A DNA stretch of 64,000 bases from Streptomyces alboflavus (GCF_000716675.1 NZ_JNXT01000024.1:1-64000), one strand, 5' to 3'; shown: positions 37,782 to 49,038, counted from the stretch's first letter. Program-made: numbers and translations. Notes: generated from the letters alone by a model not told the origin.

Positions 37782-38178
37782 GCACACCCCTGACAGAGAC
37801 TCCCAGCAAGCCCTGCGTCGGACGTTCGGACATGAAGATCCGGTAAAGGCTCGCGCGTACCACGCCACTGTAGACGTTGCCCATACCTCGCCCTTCGCGG
37901 GGGTGGGTTCGTGTTGAGGGGCCAGACGAGCGGAGTTCATGGGCGGGTTCGCCCCGGTGTGGACGCCGGTGCGGCAAGCGGATGAGTCGACCAGATGAGC
38001 AGTGCCGCATTCACATGGTGAATGCGGCGGAGCCCTTTCGACAGGCGGATCGGGACGTGTCCCGGCAGTCTGGAATGACTCGAAAAAATGCACGTTCTCA
38101 CAGCGGTAGGCTCGACAGCGGCCGGTGCGATCCATACGCCGCCGGCATTCGACATGTGGAGAGGAGCCCTGACTCAGG
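37782..38178. other. 397-nt divergent promoter region of ctaB and tkt
   Basis: Divergent leader region. On the minus strand TACAGT (about 37870) is a candidate -10 for ctaB. On the plus strand TAGGCT (38107-38112) is a candidate -10 for tkt, without a clear -35. An A-rich stretch GAAAAAATG lies at 38082-38090. Open frames here are short and have no supporting codon or ribosome-site signal, so I annotate no gene. Confidence 0.5.
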
Positions 38179-40287
38179 GTGAGCACCAAGCCGACCACCA
38201 CAGACCTCGAGTGGACCGAACTGGACCAGCGGGCTGTCGACACCGTCCGCGTCCTGGCCATGGATTCCGTACAGAAGGTCGGCAACGGCCATCCGGGTAC
38301 GGCCATGAGCCTCGCGCCCGCCGCGTACACCCTTTTCCAGAAGGTGATGCGGCACGATCCGGCGGACGCCGACTGGACCGGGCGCGACCGTTTCGTGCTG
38401 TCCGCGGGCCACTCGTCCCTCACGCTCTACATCCAGCTGTACCTGGCCGGTTTCGGCCTGGAGCTGGATGACCTGAAGGCCTTCCGCACCTGGGGCTCGA
38501 AGACCCCGGGCCACCCGGAGTACGGCCACACGGTGGGCGTGGAGACGACGACGGGCCCGCTCGGCCAGGGCGTCGCCAACGCCGTGGGCATGGCGATGGC
38601 CGCGCGGTACGAGCGTGGACTCTTCGACCCGGACACCGCGACGGGCGAGTCCCCCTTCGACCACTTCATCTACGCGATCGCCGGAGACGGCTGCCTCCAG
38701 GAGGGCATCTCCGCCGAGGCGTCCTCGGTGGCCGGGCACCAGAAGCTCGGCAACCTGATCCTGCTGTGGGACGACAACCACATCTCGATCGAGGGCGACA
38801 CCGAGACCGCGATCTCCGAGGACACCGAGAAGCGGTACGAGGCCTACGGCTGGCACGTCCAGCGCGTGGAGCCGAAGGAGAACGGCGACCTGGACCCGGC
38901 CGCGCTGTACGCGGCGATCCAGGAGGCCAAGGCGGTCACCGACAAGCCGTCGTTCATCGCGATGCGCTCGATCATCGCCTGGCCCGCCCCGAACGCCCAG
39001 AACACCGAGGCCGCGCACGGCTCGGCGCTCGGCGACGAGGAGGTCGCGGCCACCAAGCGCGTCCTCGGCTTCGACCCGGAGCAGTCCTTCGAGGTCGCCG
39101 ACGAGGTCCTGGCGCACACCCGCCAGGCGCTCGACCGCGGCCAGGAGGCCAAGGCGACGTGGGAGAAGGGCTTCGCGGCCTGGCGCACCAAGGAGGCCGA
39201 CCGCGCCGCGGAGTTCGACCGGATCGCCGCGGGCGAGCTGCCGTCGGGCTGGGAGGAGAAGCTCCCGGTCTTCGAGGCGGGCAAGGGCGTCGCGACGCGT
39301 GCCGCGTCCGGCAAGGTCCTGCAGGCGCTCGGCGCGGTGATCCCCGAGCTGTGGGGCGGCTCCGCCGACCTCGCGGGCTCGAACAACACCACGATCGACA
39401 AGACGTCGTCGTTCCTCCCCGCGGGCAACCCGCTGCCGGAGGCCGACCCGTACGGCCGCACGATCCACTTCGGCATCCGTGAGCACTCCATGGCCGCGGA
39501 GATGAACGGCATCGCGCTGCACGGCAACACCCGCATCTTCGGCGGCACCTTCCTGGTGTTCTCCGACTACATGCGCAACGCCGTGCGCCTGTCCGCGCTG
39601 ATGCACCTGCCGGTGACGTACGTGTGGACGCACGACTCGATCGGTCTCGGCGAGGACGGCCCGACGCACCAGCCGGTGGAGCACCTGGCCACGCTGCGCG
39701 CGATCCCGGGCCTGAACGTGGTCCGCCCGGCCGACGCGAACGAGACGGCCGTGGCCTGGCGCGAGATCCTCAAGCGCTACACCAAGGTGTTCGGCAAGGG
39801 CGCCCCGCACGGTCTGGCGCTGACCCGTCAGGGCGTGCCGACGTACGACCGCGAGGTCACCGAGGGCGCGGTCAAGGGCGGTTACGTCCTGTTCGACGCC
39901 GAGGGCGCGGACGGCACGCAGGCCGAGCCCGAGGTCGTCCTCATCGGCACCGGCTCCGAGGTGCACCTCGCCGTCGAGGCGCGCGAGCAGCTGCAGGCGG
40001 CCGGCGTGCCGACGCGCGTCGTCTCGATGCCGTCGGTCGAGTGGTTCGAGGAGCAGGACCAGGGGTACCGGGACTCGGTGCTTCCGCCGTCGGTCAAGGC
40101 GCGCGTGGCGGTCGAGGCGGGCATCGGTCTGACCTGGCACCGGTTCGTCGGGGACGCGGGGCGCATCGTTTCGCTGGAGCACTTCGGGGCTTCGGCGGAC
40201 GGCAAGGTCCTCTTCCGCGAGTTCGGGTTCACTGCCGACGCGGTGGCCGCGGCGGCGCGGGAATCGATCGCGGCCGCTCAGCGCTGA
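38179..40287 (+). CDS. tkt: Transketolase
   Basis: 702 aa, GTG 38179. Thiamine-diphosphate enzyme of the non-oxidative pentose-phosphate pathway. Motifs: [25 protein letters not shown], the TPP site [26 protein letters not shown] and the catalytic His/Glu region [14 protein letters not shown]. First gene of the tkt-tal-zwf-opcA-pgl unit. The ribosome site is weak (CTCAGG just upstream). Confidence 0.97.
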   Translation: MSTKPTTTDLEWTELDQRAVDTVRVLAMDSVQKVGNGHPGTAMSLAPAAYTLFQKVMRHDPADADWTGRDRFVLSAGHSSLTLYIQLYLAGFGLELDDLKAFRTWGSKTPGHPEYGHTVGVETTTGPLGQGVANAVGMAMAARYERGLFDPDTATGESPFDHFIYAIAGDGCLQEGISAEASSVAGHQKLGNLILLWDDNHISIEGDTETAISEDTEKRYEAYGWHVQRVEPKENGDLDPAALYAAIQEAKAVTDKPSFIAMRSIIAWPAPNAQNTEAAHGSALGDEEVAATKRVLGFDPEQSFEVADEVLAHTRQALDRGQEAKATWEKGFAAWRTKEADRAAEFDRIAAGELPSGWEEKLPVFEAGKGVATRAASGKVLQALGAVIPELWGGSADLAGSNNTTIDKTSSFLPAGNPLPEADPYGRTIHFGIREHSMAAEMNGIALHGNTRIFGGTFLVFSDYMRNAVRLSALMHLPVTYVWTHDSIGLGEDGPTHQPVEHLATLRAIPGLNVVRPADANETAVAWREILKRYTKVFGKGAPHGLALTRQGVPTYDREVTEGAVKGGYVLFDAEGADGTQAEPEVVLIGTGSEVHLAVEAREQLQAAGVPTRVVSMPSVEWFEEQDQGYRDSVLPPSVKARVAVEAGIGLTWHRFVGDAGRIVSLEHFGASADGKVLFREFGFTADAVAAAARESIAAAQR

Positions 40288-40321
40288 CGCCCATATACGA
40301 CCAAGTAGGAGATGTAATTCC

Positions 40322-41440
40322 ATGACAGACGCACTCAAGCGCCTCTCCGACGAAGGCGTCGCGATCTGGCTGGACGACCTGTCGCGCAAGCGGATCACGT
40401 CCGGCAACCTCGCCGAGCTCCTCGACGAGCAGCATGTCGTGGGCGTCACGACGAACCCGTCGATCTTCCAGAAGGCGATCTCTTCGGGCGACGGTTACGA
40501 GCAGCAGCTCACCGACCTCGCCGCCCGCAAGGTCACCGTCGAGGAAGCGATCCGCATGATCACGACGGCGGACGTCCGTGACGCCGCCGACATCCTGCGG
40601 CCGGTGTTCGACGCGACCGAGGGCCAGGACGGCCGGGTGTCGATCGAGGTCGACCCGCGGCTCGCCCACCACACGCAGGCGACGGTCGCCGAGGCCAAGC
40701 AGCTGGCGTGGCTGGTGGACCGGCCGAACACGCTCATCAAGATCCCGGCGACGAAGGCGGGCCTGCCCGCGATCACCGAGGTCATCGGCAAGGGCATCAG
40801 CGTGAACGTCACGCTGATCTTCTCGCTCGAGCGCTACCGCGAGGTCATGGACGCCTACCTCGCGGGCCTGGAGAAGGCGAAGGCCGCGGGCCTGGACCTG
40901 TCCAAGATCCACTCGGTGGCGTCGTTCTTCGTGTCCCGCGTGGACACCGAGATCGACAAGCGGATCGACGCCCTCGGCACCGACGAGGCCAAGGCCGCGC
41001 GCGGCAAGGCCGGTCTGGCCAACGCCCGGCTCGCGTACGAGGCGTACGAGGAGGTCTTCGGCTCCGACCGCTGGGCCGCCCTGGACAAGGCGCACGCCAA
41101 CAAGCAGCGTCCGCTGTGGGCGTCGACCGGTGTGAAGGACAAGGCGTACAAGGACACGCTGTACGTCGACGACCTGGTCGCCCCGGGCACGGTGAACACC
41201 ATGCCGGAGGCCACTCTTGAGGCCACCGCCGACCACGGGCAGATCACCGGCAACACCATCGCCGGGACCTACGAGCAGTCGCGCGCCGAGATCGAGGCCG
41301 TCGAGAAGCTCGGGATCTCCTACGACGACGTGGTGCAGCTGCTTGAGGACGAGGGCGTCGAGAAGTTCGAGGCGTCCTGGAACGACCTGCTCAAGTCGAC
41401 CGAGGCGGAGCTCAAGCGCCTCGCACCTTCGGAGGGCTAA
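40322..41440 (+). CDS. tal: Transaldolase
   Basis: 372 aa, ATG 40322 with AGGAG upstream. Schiff-base lysine in [10 protein letters not shown], plus GVTTNPSIF and the C-terminal [20 protein letters not shown] of the actinobacterial type. Second gene of the operon, 34 nt after tkt. Confidence 0.97.
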   Translation: MTDALKRLSDEGVAIWLDDLSRKRITSGNLAELLDEQHVVGVTTNPSIFQKAISSGDGYEQQLTDLAARKVTVEEAIRMITTADVRDAADILRPVFDATEGQDGRVSIEVDPRLAHHTQATVAEAKQLAWLVDRPNTLIKIPATKAGLPAITEVIGKGISVNVTLIFSLERYREVMDAYLAGLEKAKAAGLDLSKIHSVASFFVSRVDTEIDKRIDALGTDEAKAARGKAGLANARLAYEAYEEVFGSDRWAALDKAHANKQRPLWASTGVKDKAYKDTLYVDDLVAPGTVNTMPEATLEATADHGQITGNTIAGTYEQSRAEIEAVEKLGISYDDVVQLLEDEGVEKFEASWNDLLKSTEAELKRLAPSEG

Positions 41441-41444
41441 GACC

Positions 41445-42968
41445 TTGTCAAGCAGCAATCCGCTGCGTGACGCCGCGGACCGACGGCTCCCGCGTATCGC
41501 GGGGCCGTCGGGCCTGGTCATTTTTGGCGTCACGGGCGATTTGTCCCGTAAAAAGCTGATGCCCGCCGTGTACGACCTGGCCAACCGGGGGCTGCTGCCG
41601 CCGGGCTTCTCGCTCATCGGCTTCGCCCGCCGCGAGTGGCAGGACGAGGACTTCGCGCAGGAGGTGCACGACGCGGTCAAGCAGCACGCGCGTACGCCCT
41701 TCCGCGAGGAGGTCTGGCAGCAGCTCATCCAGGGCATGCGCTTCGTCCAGGGCAACTTCGACGACGACGACGCCTTCGAGCAGCTCAAGGCGACCATCGA
41801 GGATCTGGACAAGAAGCAGGGCACGGGCGGCAACTTCGCCTTCTACCTCTCCGTGCCCCCGAAGTTCTTCCCGCAGGTCGTCCAGCAGCTCAAGAAGCAC
41901 GAGCTCGCGGACGCGCCCGAGGGGTCCTGGCGCCGCGCGGTCATCGAGAAGCCCTTCGGGCACGACCTGAAGTCCGCCAAGGAACTGAACGCGATCGTGC
42001 ACGAGGTGTTCGCCCCGGACCAGGTGTTCCGGATCGACCACTACCTCGGCAAGGAGACCGTCCAGAACATCCTGGCGCTGCGCTTCGCCAACCAGATGTT
42101 CGAGCCGATCTGGAACAGGTCGTACGTCGACCACGTCCAGATCACGATGGCCGAGGACATCGGCATCGGCGGCCGCGCCGGGTACTACGACGGCATCGGC
42201 GCCGCCCGTGACGTCATCCAGAACCACCTGCTCCAGCTGATGGCGCTGACCGCGATGGAGGAGCCCGCCTCCTTCGACGCGGACGCCCTGGTCGCGGAGA
42301 AGGCGAAGGTCCTGGGCGCGGTGAAGCTGCCCAAGGACCTCGGCAAGGACACCGTGCGCGGGCAGTACTCCGGTGGCTGGCAGGGCGGCGAGAAGGCCGT
42401 CGGCTACCTCCAGGAAGACGGCATCGACCCCAAGTCGAAGACCGACACCTACGCCGCCATCAAGCTCCAGGTGGACAACCGCCGTTGGGCGGGCGTCCCG
42501 TTCTACCTGCGCACCGGCAAGCGCCTCGGCCGACGCGTCACGGAGATCGCGGTCGTCTTCCAGCGCGCGCCGCACTCCCCCTTCGACCACACGGCGACCG
42601 AGGAGCTCGGGCAGAACGCGATCGTCATCCGCGTCCAGCCGGACGAGGGCATCACGGTCCGCTTCGGCTCGAAGGTGCCGGGCACGTCCATGGAGATCCG
42701 GGACGTGTCGATGGACTTCGCCTACGGCGAGTCCTTCACCGAGTCCAGCCCGGAGGCGTACGAGCGCCTCATCCTGGACGTGCTGCTCGGCGACGCCAAC
42801 CTCTTCCCGCGCACGGAGGAGGTCGAGCTGTCCTGGAACATCCTCGACCCGATCGAGGAGTACTGGGACAAGCACGGCAAGCCCGCGCAGTACCCGGCCG
42901 GTACCTGGGGCCCGGTCGAGGCGGACGAAATGCTCGCACAAGACGGACGGAGCTGGCGTCGGCCATGA
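41445..42968 (+). CDS. zwf: Glucose-6-phosphate 1-dehydrogenase with TTG start
   Basis: 507 aa. Motifs VIFGVTGDLSRKKLMP (nucleotide binding), EKPFGHDL and the active-site RIDHYLGKE. Only a TTG (41445) gives the full N-terminus SSSNPLRDAADRRLPRIAG; GGAGGG lies ten bases before it. The first ATG in frame lies beyond the nucleotide-binding motif. The stop overlaps opcA (ATGA). First committed NADPH-forming step. Confidence 0.96.
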   Translation: MSSSNPLRDAADRRLPRIAGPSGLVIFGVTGDLSRKKLMPAVYDLANRGLLPPGFSLIGFARREWQDEDFAQEVHDAVKQHARTPFREEVWQQLIQGMRFVQGNFDDDDAFEQLKATIEDLDKKQGTGGNFAFYLSVPPKFFPQVVQQLKKHELADAPEGSWRRAVIEKPFGHDLKSAKELNAIVHEVFAPDQVFRIDHYLGKETVQNILALRFANQMFEPIWNRSYVDHVQITMAEDIGIGGRAGYYDGIGAARDVIQNHLLQLMALTAMEEPASFDADALVAEKAKVLGAVKLPKDLGKDTVRGQYSGGWQGGEKAVGYLQEDGIDPKSKTDTYAAIKLQVDNRRWAGVPFYLRTGKRLGRRVTEIAVVFQRAPHSPFDHTATEELGQNAIVIRVQPDEGITVRFGSKVPGTSMEIRDVSMDFAYGESFTESSPEAYERLILDVLLGDANLFPRTEEVELSWNILDPIEEYWDKHGKPAQYPAGTWGPVEADEMLAQDGRSWRRP

Positions 42969-44029
42969 AGATCGACCTGACGGACACCACGGCCAGCAAG
43001 ATCAACAAGGCGCTCGTGCAGGGCCGCCGCGCGATCGGCACCCCGGCCGTCGGCATGGTGCTCACCCTCGTCATCGTCACCGACGAGGAGAACGCCTACG
43101 ACGCGCTCAAGGCCGCGAGCGAGGCCTCGCGCGAGCACCCCTCGCGCACGCTGGTCGTCATCAAGCGGGTCTCGCGCTCGCCGCGTGACCGCACGACCTC
43201 GCGCCTGGACGCCGAGGTCCGGGTCGGCGCCGACGCGGGCACCGGAGAAACGGTCATTCTGCGTCTGTACGGCGAGGTGCTCAACCACGCCCAGTCGGTG
43301 GTCCTGCCGCTGCTTCTGCCGGACGCCCCGGTCGTCGCCTGGTGGCCGGTGAACGCGCCGCTGGACCCCGCGCAGGACCCCCTCGGCGCGCTCGCCCAGC
43401 GGCGCGTCACGGACACCTACGCCGCCGAGCAGCCCATCCACGAGCTGACCGCCCGCGCCGAGGCCTACCACCCCGGCGACACGGACCTGTCCTGGACCCG
43501 CATCACGCCGTGGCGCTCGATGCTGGCCGCGGCCCTGGACCAGGTCACGTGCGAGGTCACCGCCGCCGCGGTGGACGGCGAGGAGTTCAACCCGAGCGTT
43601 GAGCTCCTCGCGATGTGGCTGGCGGAGCGGCTCTCGGTGCCGGTCAAGCGCACGGTGTCGCCGGGTCCCGGCCTGACCGGCGTGCGCATGGAGACCAACT
43701 GCGGCCCCATCGTGCTCGACCGGGCCGACGGCTCCCTCGCCACGCTGTCCATCCAGGGCCAGCCGGACCGCGCGGTCGCGCTCAAGCGCCGTGAGACGTC
43801 CGAGCTGATCGCGGAGGAGCTGCGGCGGCTCGACCCGGACGACACGTACGCGGCGGCGCTGCGCTTCGGCGTGGACCGGCTCGGCGAGGCTGCGGCTGCC
43901 ACGGCCAAGGACGGCGCCGACGCCAAGGCGGAGACCGGGTCTGGCTCTGAGTCCGGGACCGGTACCGGTACCGGGGCTGCCAAGAAGGCCCCGGCGAAGG
44001 CTGCGGCCAAGAAGGCGGCCGCGAAGTGA
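42965..44029 (+). CDS. opcA: Glucose-6-phosphate dehydrogenase assembly protein OpcA
   Basis: 354 aa, ATG 42965. Family blocks TLVIVTDEENAYDALKAASEASREHPSR, VVLPLLLPDAPVVAWWP and HELTARAEAYHPGDTDLSWTRITPWRSML. OpcA activates or assembles Zwf, and the two genes overlap. The C-terminal 45 residues are a low-complexity tail: Ser/Gly/Thr-rich, then AAKKAPAKAAAKKAAAK, reminiscent of nucleic-acid-binding tails and longer than the family core needs. Confidence 0.95.
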   Translation: MKIDLTDTTASKINKALVQGRRAIGTPAVGMVLTLVIVTDEENAYDALKAASEASREHPSRTLVVIKRVSRSPRDRTTSRLDAEVRVGADAGTGETVILRLYGEVLNHAQSVVLPLLLPDAPVVAWWPVNAPLDPAQDPLGALAQRRVTDTYAAEQPIHELTARAEAYHPGDTDLSWTRITPWRSMLAAALDQVTCEVTAAAVDGEEFNPSVELLAMWLAERLSVPVKRTVSPGPGLTGVRMETNCGPIVLDRADGSLATLSIQGQPDRAVALKRRETSELIAEELRRLDPDDTYAAALRFGVDRLGEAAAATAKDGADAKAETGSGSESGTGTGTGAAKKAPAKAAAKKAAAK

Positions 44030-44826
44030 CGGTGGCTCCGCAGCTGGTCGTGCACCGCGACAAGGAGCTGATGGCGCAGGCCGCCGCGGCCCGGCTGATC
44101 ACGAAGATCGTCGACGCGCAGGCGGCCCGCGGCTCCGCGTCCGTGGTCCTCACGGGCGGCCGCAACGGCAACGGCCTGCTGGCGGCGCTCAGTTCGGCGC
44201 CCGCCCGCGACGCCGTGGACTGGTCCCGCCTCGACCTGTGGTGGGGCGACGAGCGGTTCCTGCCGGAGGGCGACCCCGAGCGCAACTACACGCAGGCCCG
44301 CGCGGCCCTGCTCGACTCGGTGCCGCTCGACCCGGCGCGGGTGCACCCGATGCCCGCGTCGGACGGCACGTTCGCCAAGGGCGCCGACGGGGACGGTGCG
44401 GACGCGGCGGCCGAGGCGTACGCGGCGGAGCTCGCGGCGGCCGCCGGCCCGGAAGACCACGGCCCCGTCCCGACGTTCGACGTCCTGATGCTGGGCGTCG
44501 GCCCGGACACGCATGTGGCGTCGCTGTTCCCGGAGTCGCCTGCGGTACGGGAGACGGACCGCACGGTGGTCGGCGTGCACGGCGCGCCCAAGCCGCCGCC
44601 CACCCGCGTCTCGCTGACCCTCCCCGCGATCCGCTCGGCCCGCGAGGTCTGGCTCCTCGCGGCGGGCGAGGACAAGGCGAAGGCCGCGGCGATCGCCCTC
44701 TCCGGAGCGGGCGAGGTCCAGGCCCCGGCAGCGGGCGCGTACGGCCGCGCCCGCACGCTGTGGCTCCTGGACGCGGCGGCGGCCTCGCAGCTGCCGCGGG
44801 ACCTGTATCCGCCGGCGTCACCCTGA
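44026..44826 (+). CDS. pgl: 6-phosphogluconolactonase
   Basis: 266 aa, GTG 44026 overlapping opcA. NagB/DevB fold: VLTGGRNGNGLLAAL, WWGDERFLPEGDPERNY, LGVGPDTHVASLFP and the C-terminal LLDAAAASQLP. Hydrolyses the lactone from Zwf. Final gene of the operon. Confidence 0.95.
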   Translation: MTVAPQLVVHRDKELMAQAAAARLITKIVDAQAARGSASVVLTGGRNGNGLLAALSSAPARDAVDWSRLDLWWGDERFLPEGDPERNYTQARAALLDSVPLDPARVHPMPASDGTFAKGADGDGADAAAEAYAAELAAAAGPEDHGPVPTFDVLMLGVGPDTHVASLFPESPAVRETDRTVVGVHGAPKPPPTRVSLTLPAIRSAREVWLLAAGEDKAKAAAIALSGAGEVQAPAAGAYGRARTLWLLDAAAASQLPRDLYPPASP

Positions 44827-44839
44827 CCCCGGCTGTACG

Positions 44840-44882
44840 CGCCGACGGGCCCCGGTCCTTTCTGGACCGGGGCCCGTCGGCG
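44840..44882 (+). terminator. 19-bp perfect hairpin ending the pentose-phosphate operon
   Basis: Arms 44840-44858 and 44864-44882 pair perfectly around a five-base loop TTTCT. It sits 13 nt past the pgl stop. A partial second copy of the right arm (GGACCCGTCGGCG) follows at about 44894-44906, hinting at local duplication. Confidence 0.92.
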
Positions 44883-44914
44883 TGCCTGTACCGGGACCCG
44901 TCGGCGTGCTGCCG

Positions 44915-45355
44915 TCAGAAGCCGTCGCAGGTGGCGGTGGCGAACTTTCCGCTGGCCGTGGCGGTGCGAGTCGTCCCGTCAGCGGTGACCTCGCAGCGGA
45001 TCTTGCCGCCGGAGGCTCCGGTGGTGACAGCGAGGGTTCCACCCTTCACGAACCCCTTCGTCTTCTCCTCCTTGCGCCAGGGCAGCTCCACGTCGCTGAG
45101 TTGGTTCTGCGAGAGGTCGCCGTCGCTGTAGGTCGAGTAGGTGATCGTGACGTCCTTGGCGCTGCCGGTGACCTCGTACGTGACCGTGATCTCGCGCTTG
45201 GTCTCCTTGTCGACCTCGTTCGCGACACCGGCGATCAGCGCCACGCAGCCGCCGGTCATCAAGAGGAACACGACCAGGAGCACCCAGGGCCACTTCCGGC
45301 GCTTCTTCGGCTGCGGCGGCGGTACGGGGGCGGACCATCCTTGCTGCTGTGCCAT
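44915..45355 (-). CDS. MmpS-family-like membrane-anchored protein
   Basis: 146 aa, ATG 45355 chosen (45364 also possible). A cytosolic Pro/Lys/Arg-rich N-terminus (PPPQPKKRRKWPW), one membrane helix (about 22-42) with a Cys, and an extracytoplasmic beta-rich domain: ITVTYEVTGSAKDVTITYSTYS, VELPWRKEEKTKGF, GGKIRCEVTADGTTRTA. This matches the MmpS transport-accessory fold of actinobacteria. No transporter partner is adjacent, so its role here is unclear. Confidence 0.82.
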   Translation of the reverse strand: MAQQQGWSAPVPPPQPKKRRKWPWVLLVVFLLMTGGCVALIAGVANEVDKETKREITVTYEVTGSAKDVTITYSTYSDGDLSQNQLSDVELPWRKEEKTKGFVKGGTLAVTTGASGGKIRCEVTADGTTRTATASGKFATATCDGF

Positions 45356-45497
45356 GGCGGCCATGCTGTAGCGGTGGCCCGCCCGCTGCCGCCCGGACCG
45401 CGTCCGCATCAGCCATCCGAGTGAAGGCGGACGTTGACGGCGCGGCGCAAGGCGCCCCGGGCCTCGCGGACCGGGGCGCCACTGGCGAGCCGTGGGC

Positions 45498-47150
45498 TCA
45501 ACGCCCGCGCAGCTCCCGGTACTTGGCGACCAGGGCCTTGGTGGAGGCGTCCAGGCCCGGCACGTCAGCGCCCTCCGTCAGGGCGGGCTCCACGCGCTTG
45601 GCGAGGACCTTGCCCAGCTCGACGCCCCACTGGTCGAAGGAGTCGATGTTCCAGACGGCGCCCTGGACGAACACCTTGTGCTCGTACAGCGCGATGAGCT
45701 GGCCGAGGACCGACGGGGTCAGCTCGGTCGCGAGGATCGTCGTCGTCGGGTGGTTGCCCTGGAACGTCTTGTGGGGCACCAGTTCGTCCGGCACGCCCTC
45801 CGCGCGGACCTCGTCGGGTGTCTTGCCGAAGGCGAGGGCCTGCGTCTGGGCGAAGAAGTTGGCCATCAGCAGGTCGTGCTGGGCGACCAGGCCGGGCCGC
45901 AGGTCGTCGACCGGCTTGGCGAAGCCGATGAAGTCGGCCGGGATGAGCTTGGTGCCCTGGTGGATGAGCTGGTAGTAGGCGTGCTGCCCGTTCGTGCCCG
46001 GCGTGCCCCACACCACCGGACCGGTCTGCCACTGCACCCGCTCGCCGTCGCGGTCCACGGACTTGCCGTTGGACTCCATGTCGAGCTGCTGGAGGTAGGC
46101 CGTGAACTTGGACAGGTAGTGGGAGTACGGCAGGACGGCGTGCGACTGCGCGTCGTGGAAGTTGCCGTACCAGACGCCGAGCAGGCCGAGCAGCAGCGGC
46201 GCGTTCTCCTCGGCGGGCGCCGTGCGGAAGTGCTCGTCGACGAGCCGGAATCCGTCGAGCATCTCGCGGAAGCGGTCCGGTCCGATGGCGATCATCAGGG
46301 CGAGGCCGATCGCCGAGTCGTACGAGTACCGGCCGCCGACCCAGTCCCAGAACTCGAACATGTTGGCCGTGTCGATGCCGAAGTCGGCGACCTTCTCGGT
46401 GTTCGTCGACAGGGCCACGAAGTGCTTGGCGACGGCGCTCTCGTCGGCCTGGAGCTGGGTGAGCAGCCAGTTCCGCGCGGAGGTCGCGTTCGTGATCGTC
46501 TCGATCGTGGTGAACGTCTTGGAGGCGATGACGAACAGCGTCTCGGCCGCGTCCAGGTCCCGGATCGCCTCGTGCAGGTCGGCGCCGTCCACGTTCGACA
46601 CGAAGCGGACGGTCAGGTCGCGGTCGGTGAAGGACCGCAGCGCCTCGTACGCCATGGCGGGGCCGAGGTCGGAGCCGCCGATGCCGACGTTGACGACGTT
46701 CTTGATGCGCTTGCCGGTGTGGCCGGTCCACTCGCCGGAGCGGATCTTGTCGGCGAACGCGGACATCTTGTCGAGCACGGCGTGCACGCCCGGCACCACG
46801 TTCTCGCCGTCGACCTCGACGTCGGCGTCCCGGGCGGCGCGCAGCGCGGTGTGCAGGACCGCGCGGTCCTCGGTGGTGTTGATCTTCTCGCCGCGGAACA
46901 TGGCGTCGCGGAGCCCGAAGACGTCCGTCGCCACCGCGAGGTCCCGCAGCAGCGCCAGGGTCTCGTCGGTCACCAGGTGCTTGGAGTAGTCGATGTGCAG
47001 GTCGCCCACCCGGAGGGTGTAGCCGGTGCCGCGCGCCGGATCAGCGTCGAACAGCTCCCGCAGCCGCACCTCCCCCAGCTGCTCCTTGTGCTTGGCCAGC
47101 GCCGTCCACTCCGGCGTCTGATTCAGCTTGGTGCGGCCTTCTGCGTTCAT
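45498..47150 (-). CDS. pgi: Glucose-6-phosphate isomerase
   Basis: 550 aa, ATG 47150 (start [14 protein letters not shown]). Signatures [47 protein letters not shown] and [30 protein letters not shown]. Links glycolysis with the nearby pentose-phosphate operon. Monocistronic; MFS gene upstream is separately started. Confidence 0.96.
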   Translation of the reverse strand: MNAEGRTKLNQTPEWTALAKHKEQLGEVRLRELFDADPARGTGYTLRVGDLHIDYSKHLVTDETLALLRDLAVATDVFGLRDAMFRGEKINTTEDRAVLHTALRAARDADVEVDGENVVPGVHAVLDKMSAFADKIRSGEWTGHTGKRIKNVVNVGIGGSDLGPAMAYEALRSFTDRDLTVRFVSNVDGADLHEAIRDLDAAETLFVIASKTFTTIETITNATSARNWLLTQLQADESAVAKHFVALSTNTEKVADFGIDTANMFEFWDWVGGRYSYDSAIGLALMIAIGPDRFREMLDGFRLVDEHFRTAPAEENAPLLLGLLGVWYGNFHDAQSHAVLPYSHYLSKFTAYLQQLDMESNGKSVDRDGERVQWQTGPVVWGTPGTNGQHAYYQLIHQGTKLIPADFIGFAKPVDDLRPGLVAQHDLLMANFFAQTQALAFGKTPDEVRAEGVPDELVPHKTFQGNHPTTTILATELTPSVLGQLIALYEHKVFVQGAVWNIDSFDQWGVELGKVLAKRVEPALTEGADVPGLDASTKALVAKYRELRGR

Positions 47151-47223
47151 CTCGGACTTCAGCCTTCTCTCGTACAACCTGAGTACCGTTGCGTTCGCCC
47201 CGCTGCCCTCCCAACCTAGTTGA

Positions 47224-48480
47224 TCAGCGAGCGGTTTGAGTTGTCTGTCCGCTGTCGGCCGACTTAAGCGCGGGTGTGAGCGCGGTGACCGAGAGGGCGA
47301 ACAGGGCGGCGGCGAGCAGCATCGGGGTGTTGGGCCCCCACAGCGCGGCCACGGCCCCGCCGAGGATCGCCCCGAGCGGCGCCCCGGCGACCGCCAGGGT
47401 CCGGAACGCCGAGCTGACGCGCCCGAGCACGGCGGCGGGCGGACGCTCCTGCATGAGCGTGTGGGTGCTGACGTTCCACACCATCCCCATGGCCCCGAAC
47501 ACCGCCATGCTCACGACCAGCGCCACGAGGTCGCGGACCGTGCCCATCGCCACGAGCGCCGCGATCTGGGCCGTTCCGGCGACGAGGATGCCCCGGACCC
47601 GGCCGAGCGTCCGCGCGAGCCACCCGGCGAGCGCCCCGCCCACGAGGCTCCCGGCCGCGTACGCCGTTATCGCCGCCGCGTACCCCCCGCTGCCCGCGTC
47701 CAGCCAGCCGGTGACGAGGACGACGAGGGTGGCGAGGAGCGCGCCTATGCCGACGTTGCCGAGCGCGGTCGCCGCGCACAGGCGCCGCAGCACCCGGTCC
47801 CGCCACAGCACGCGCAGGCCGTGCGCGATGTCGGACCGCAGGGTGGCCCCGGCGGGTCTGGGCGGGTGCTCGGGCGCGGGCACCCGCAGGGAGGCCACGA
47901 GGGCGGCCGCGACCAGGTAGGTCGCCGCGTCCACCGCGTACGGAAGGCCCGCGCCCGCGGCCATCAGGAAAGGCACGACGGGAGCGGCGAGGAGGCCGCC
48001 CGCGAACTGCTGGCCGGTGAGCAGCCGTGCGTTCGCGCTGCCCAGGGTCGCGCGGTCCACGAGGGCGGGGAGCAGGGCCGTGGCGGCGTTGTCGAACAGG
48101 GTCTGGAGCGTCGTGAGCACCACGGCGAGGGCGATGAGCAGGCCGATCGAGGCGTGGCCGAGCGCCACGGCGAGGGCGAAGCCCGCCACAAGGAGTCCGC
48201 GCGCCACGTCCACCGTCCACATGGCGCGCCGCTGGTCCACGCGGTCGGCGACGGCCCCGCCGACCAGGCCGAACACCAGCCACGGCAGATAGCCGCAGGC
48301 GGTCACCGACGCTATGAGCAGCGGGTCGTCGGTGAGGGACGCGGCGAGCAGCGGCAGCGCGGCCTTGCGCAGCGAGTCCCCGAAGCTGGAGAGCACCGCG
48401 GCGGCCCACAGCCGCCCGAACCCACCGCGCCAGGCGACACTTCGCGCGCCCGTCCCGCTCACGTGGACCGCAGCCGTCAC
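47224..48480 (-). CDS. MFS transporter (enterobactin-exporter EntS-like type)
   Basis: 418 aa, GTG 48480. About 11-12 membrane helices; loop motif [24 protein letters not shown] and [25 protein letters not shown] are typical of the MFS_3/EntS-like group. Substrate unknown. Same strand as pgi with a 73-nt gap, so it may read into pgi. Confidence 0.87.
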   Translation of the reverse strand: MTAAVHVSGTGARSVAWRGGFGRLWAAAVLSSFGDSLRKAALPLLAASLTDDPLLIASVTACGYLPWLVFGLVGGAVADRVDQRRAMWTVDVARGLLVAGFALAVALGHASIGLLIALAVVLTTLQTLFDNAATALLPALVDRATLGSANARLLTGQQFAGGLLAAPVVPFLMAAGAGLPYAVDAATYLVAAALVASLRVPAPEHPPRPAGATLRSDIAHGLRVLWRDRVLRRLCAATALGNVGIGALLATLVVLVTGWLDAGSGGYAAAITAYAAGSLVGGALAGWLARTLGRVRGILVAGTAQIAALVAMGTVRDLVALVVSMAVFGAMGMVWNVSTHTLMQERPPAAVLGRVSSAFRTLAVAGAPLGAILGGAVAALWGPNTPMLLAAALFALSVTALTPALKSADSGQTTQTAR

Positions 48481-48702
48481 AACTCCCCCTCCCCACCCCG
48501 TGGTTCCTCCGCGGCACGGTGGTCCCTCAAGGTCTCCGAGGGTTTACCGAGCCACGGTCAAACCGTAGACGCCACCACTGACATCGAGGTCGGGCGCGTC
48601 GCTGACCAGCGGCTTCGGCGCGGGAAGCCGACGCGCGGCTCGGCGCGGGAGGGCAGACGGCTCCGGCCGGGCACCCGAAGGTGTCCGGCCGGTTCTCAAG
48701 TC

Positions 48703-49038
48703 CTAGATCTCGCCCCGCAGTTTGGCGAGCGCCTCGGCGAGGATGGCCTCGCCGTCCGCGTCGCTGCGCCGCTCGCGGACGTACGCGAGATGCGTTTTGT
48801 ACGGCTCGGTGCGCGGCGGGTCCGGGGGGTTGTCCCGGTCCTGGCCCGCCGGAAAGCCGCAGCGGGGGCAGTCCCAGGTGTCGGGGACCTGCGCGTCGCT
48901 GGCGAAGCTCGGCTGCGTCTCGTGCCCGTTGGAGCACCAGAAGGAGATGCGCAGCCGCGGCGCGGACTCGCCGCGCTCGGCCTCGCCCATCGGCCCCGCC
49001 CCGACCCGGCTTCCCCGGATCGCGTTGCCACTTGCCAC
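48703..49038 (-). CDS. RbpA-family RNA polymerase-binding protein
   Basis: 111 aa, GTG 49038. The RbpA layout is visible: an N-terminal AIRGSRVGAG stretch, a zinc-binding core (FWCSNGHETQPSF, WDCPRCGFPAG), a basic linker (PARTEPYKTH-like) and the sigma-interacting C-terminal YVRERRSDADGEAILAEALAKLRG. RbpA-family proteins bind RNA polymerase and the principal sigma and activate transcription. This sequence differs from the best-known RbpA by its Pro/Asp-rich middle, so it may be a paralogue. Its place after secG is a conserved neighbourhood. Confidence 0.82.
   Translation of the reverse strand: MASGNAIRGSRVGAGPMGEAERGESAPRLRISFWCSNGHETQPSFASDAQVPDTWDCPRCGFPAGQDRDNPPDPPRTEPYKTHLAYVRERRSDADGEAILAEALAKLRGEI

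Noticed and set aside
37768..38010. Small open frame on the minus strand upstream of ctaB
   Set aside because: No ribosome site, Arg/Pro-rich composition typical of shadow frames, and it lies in the leader region.
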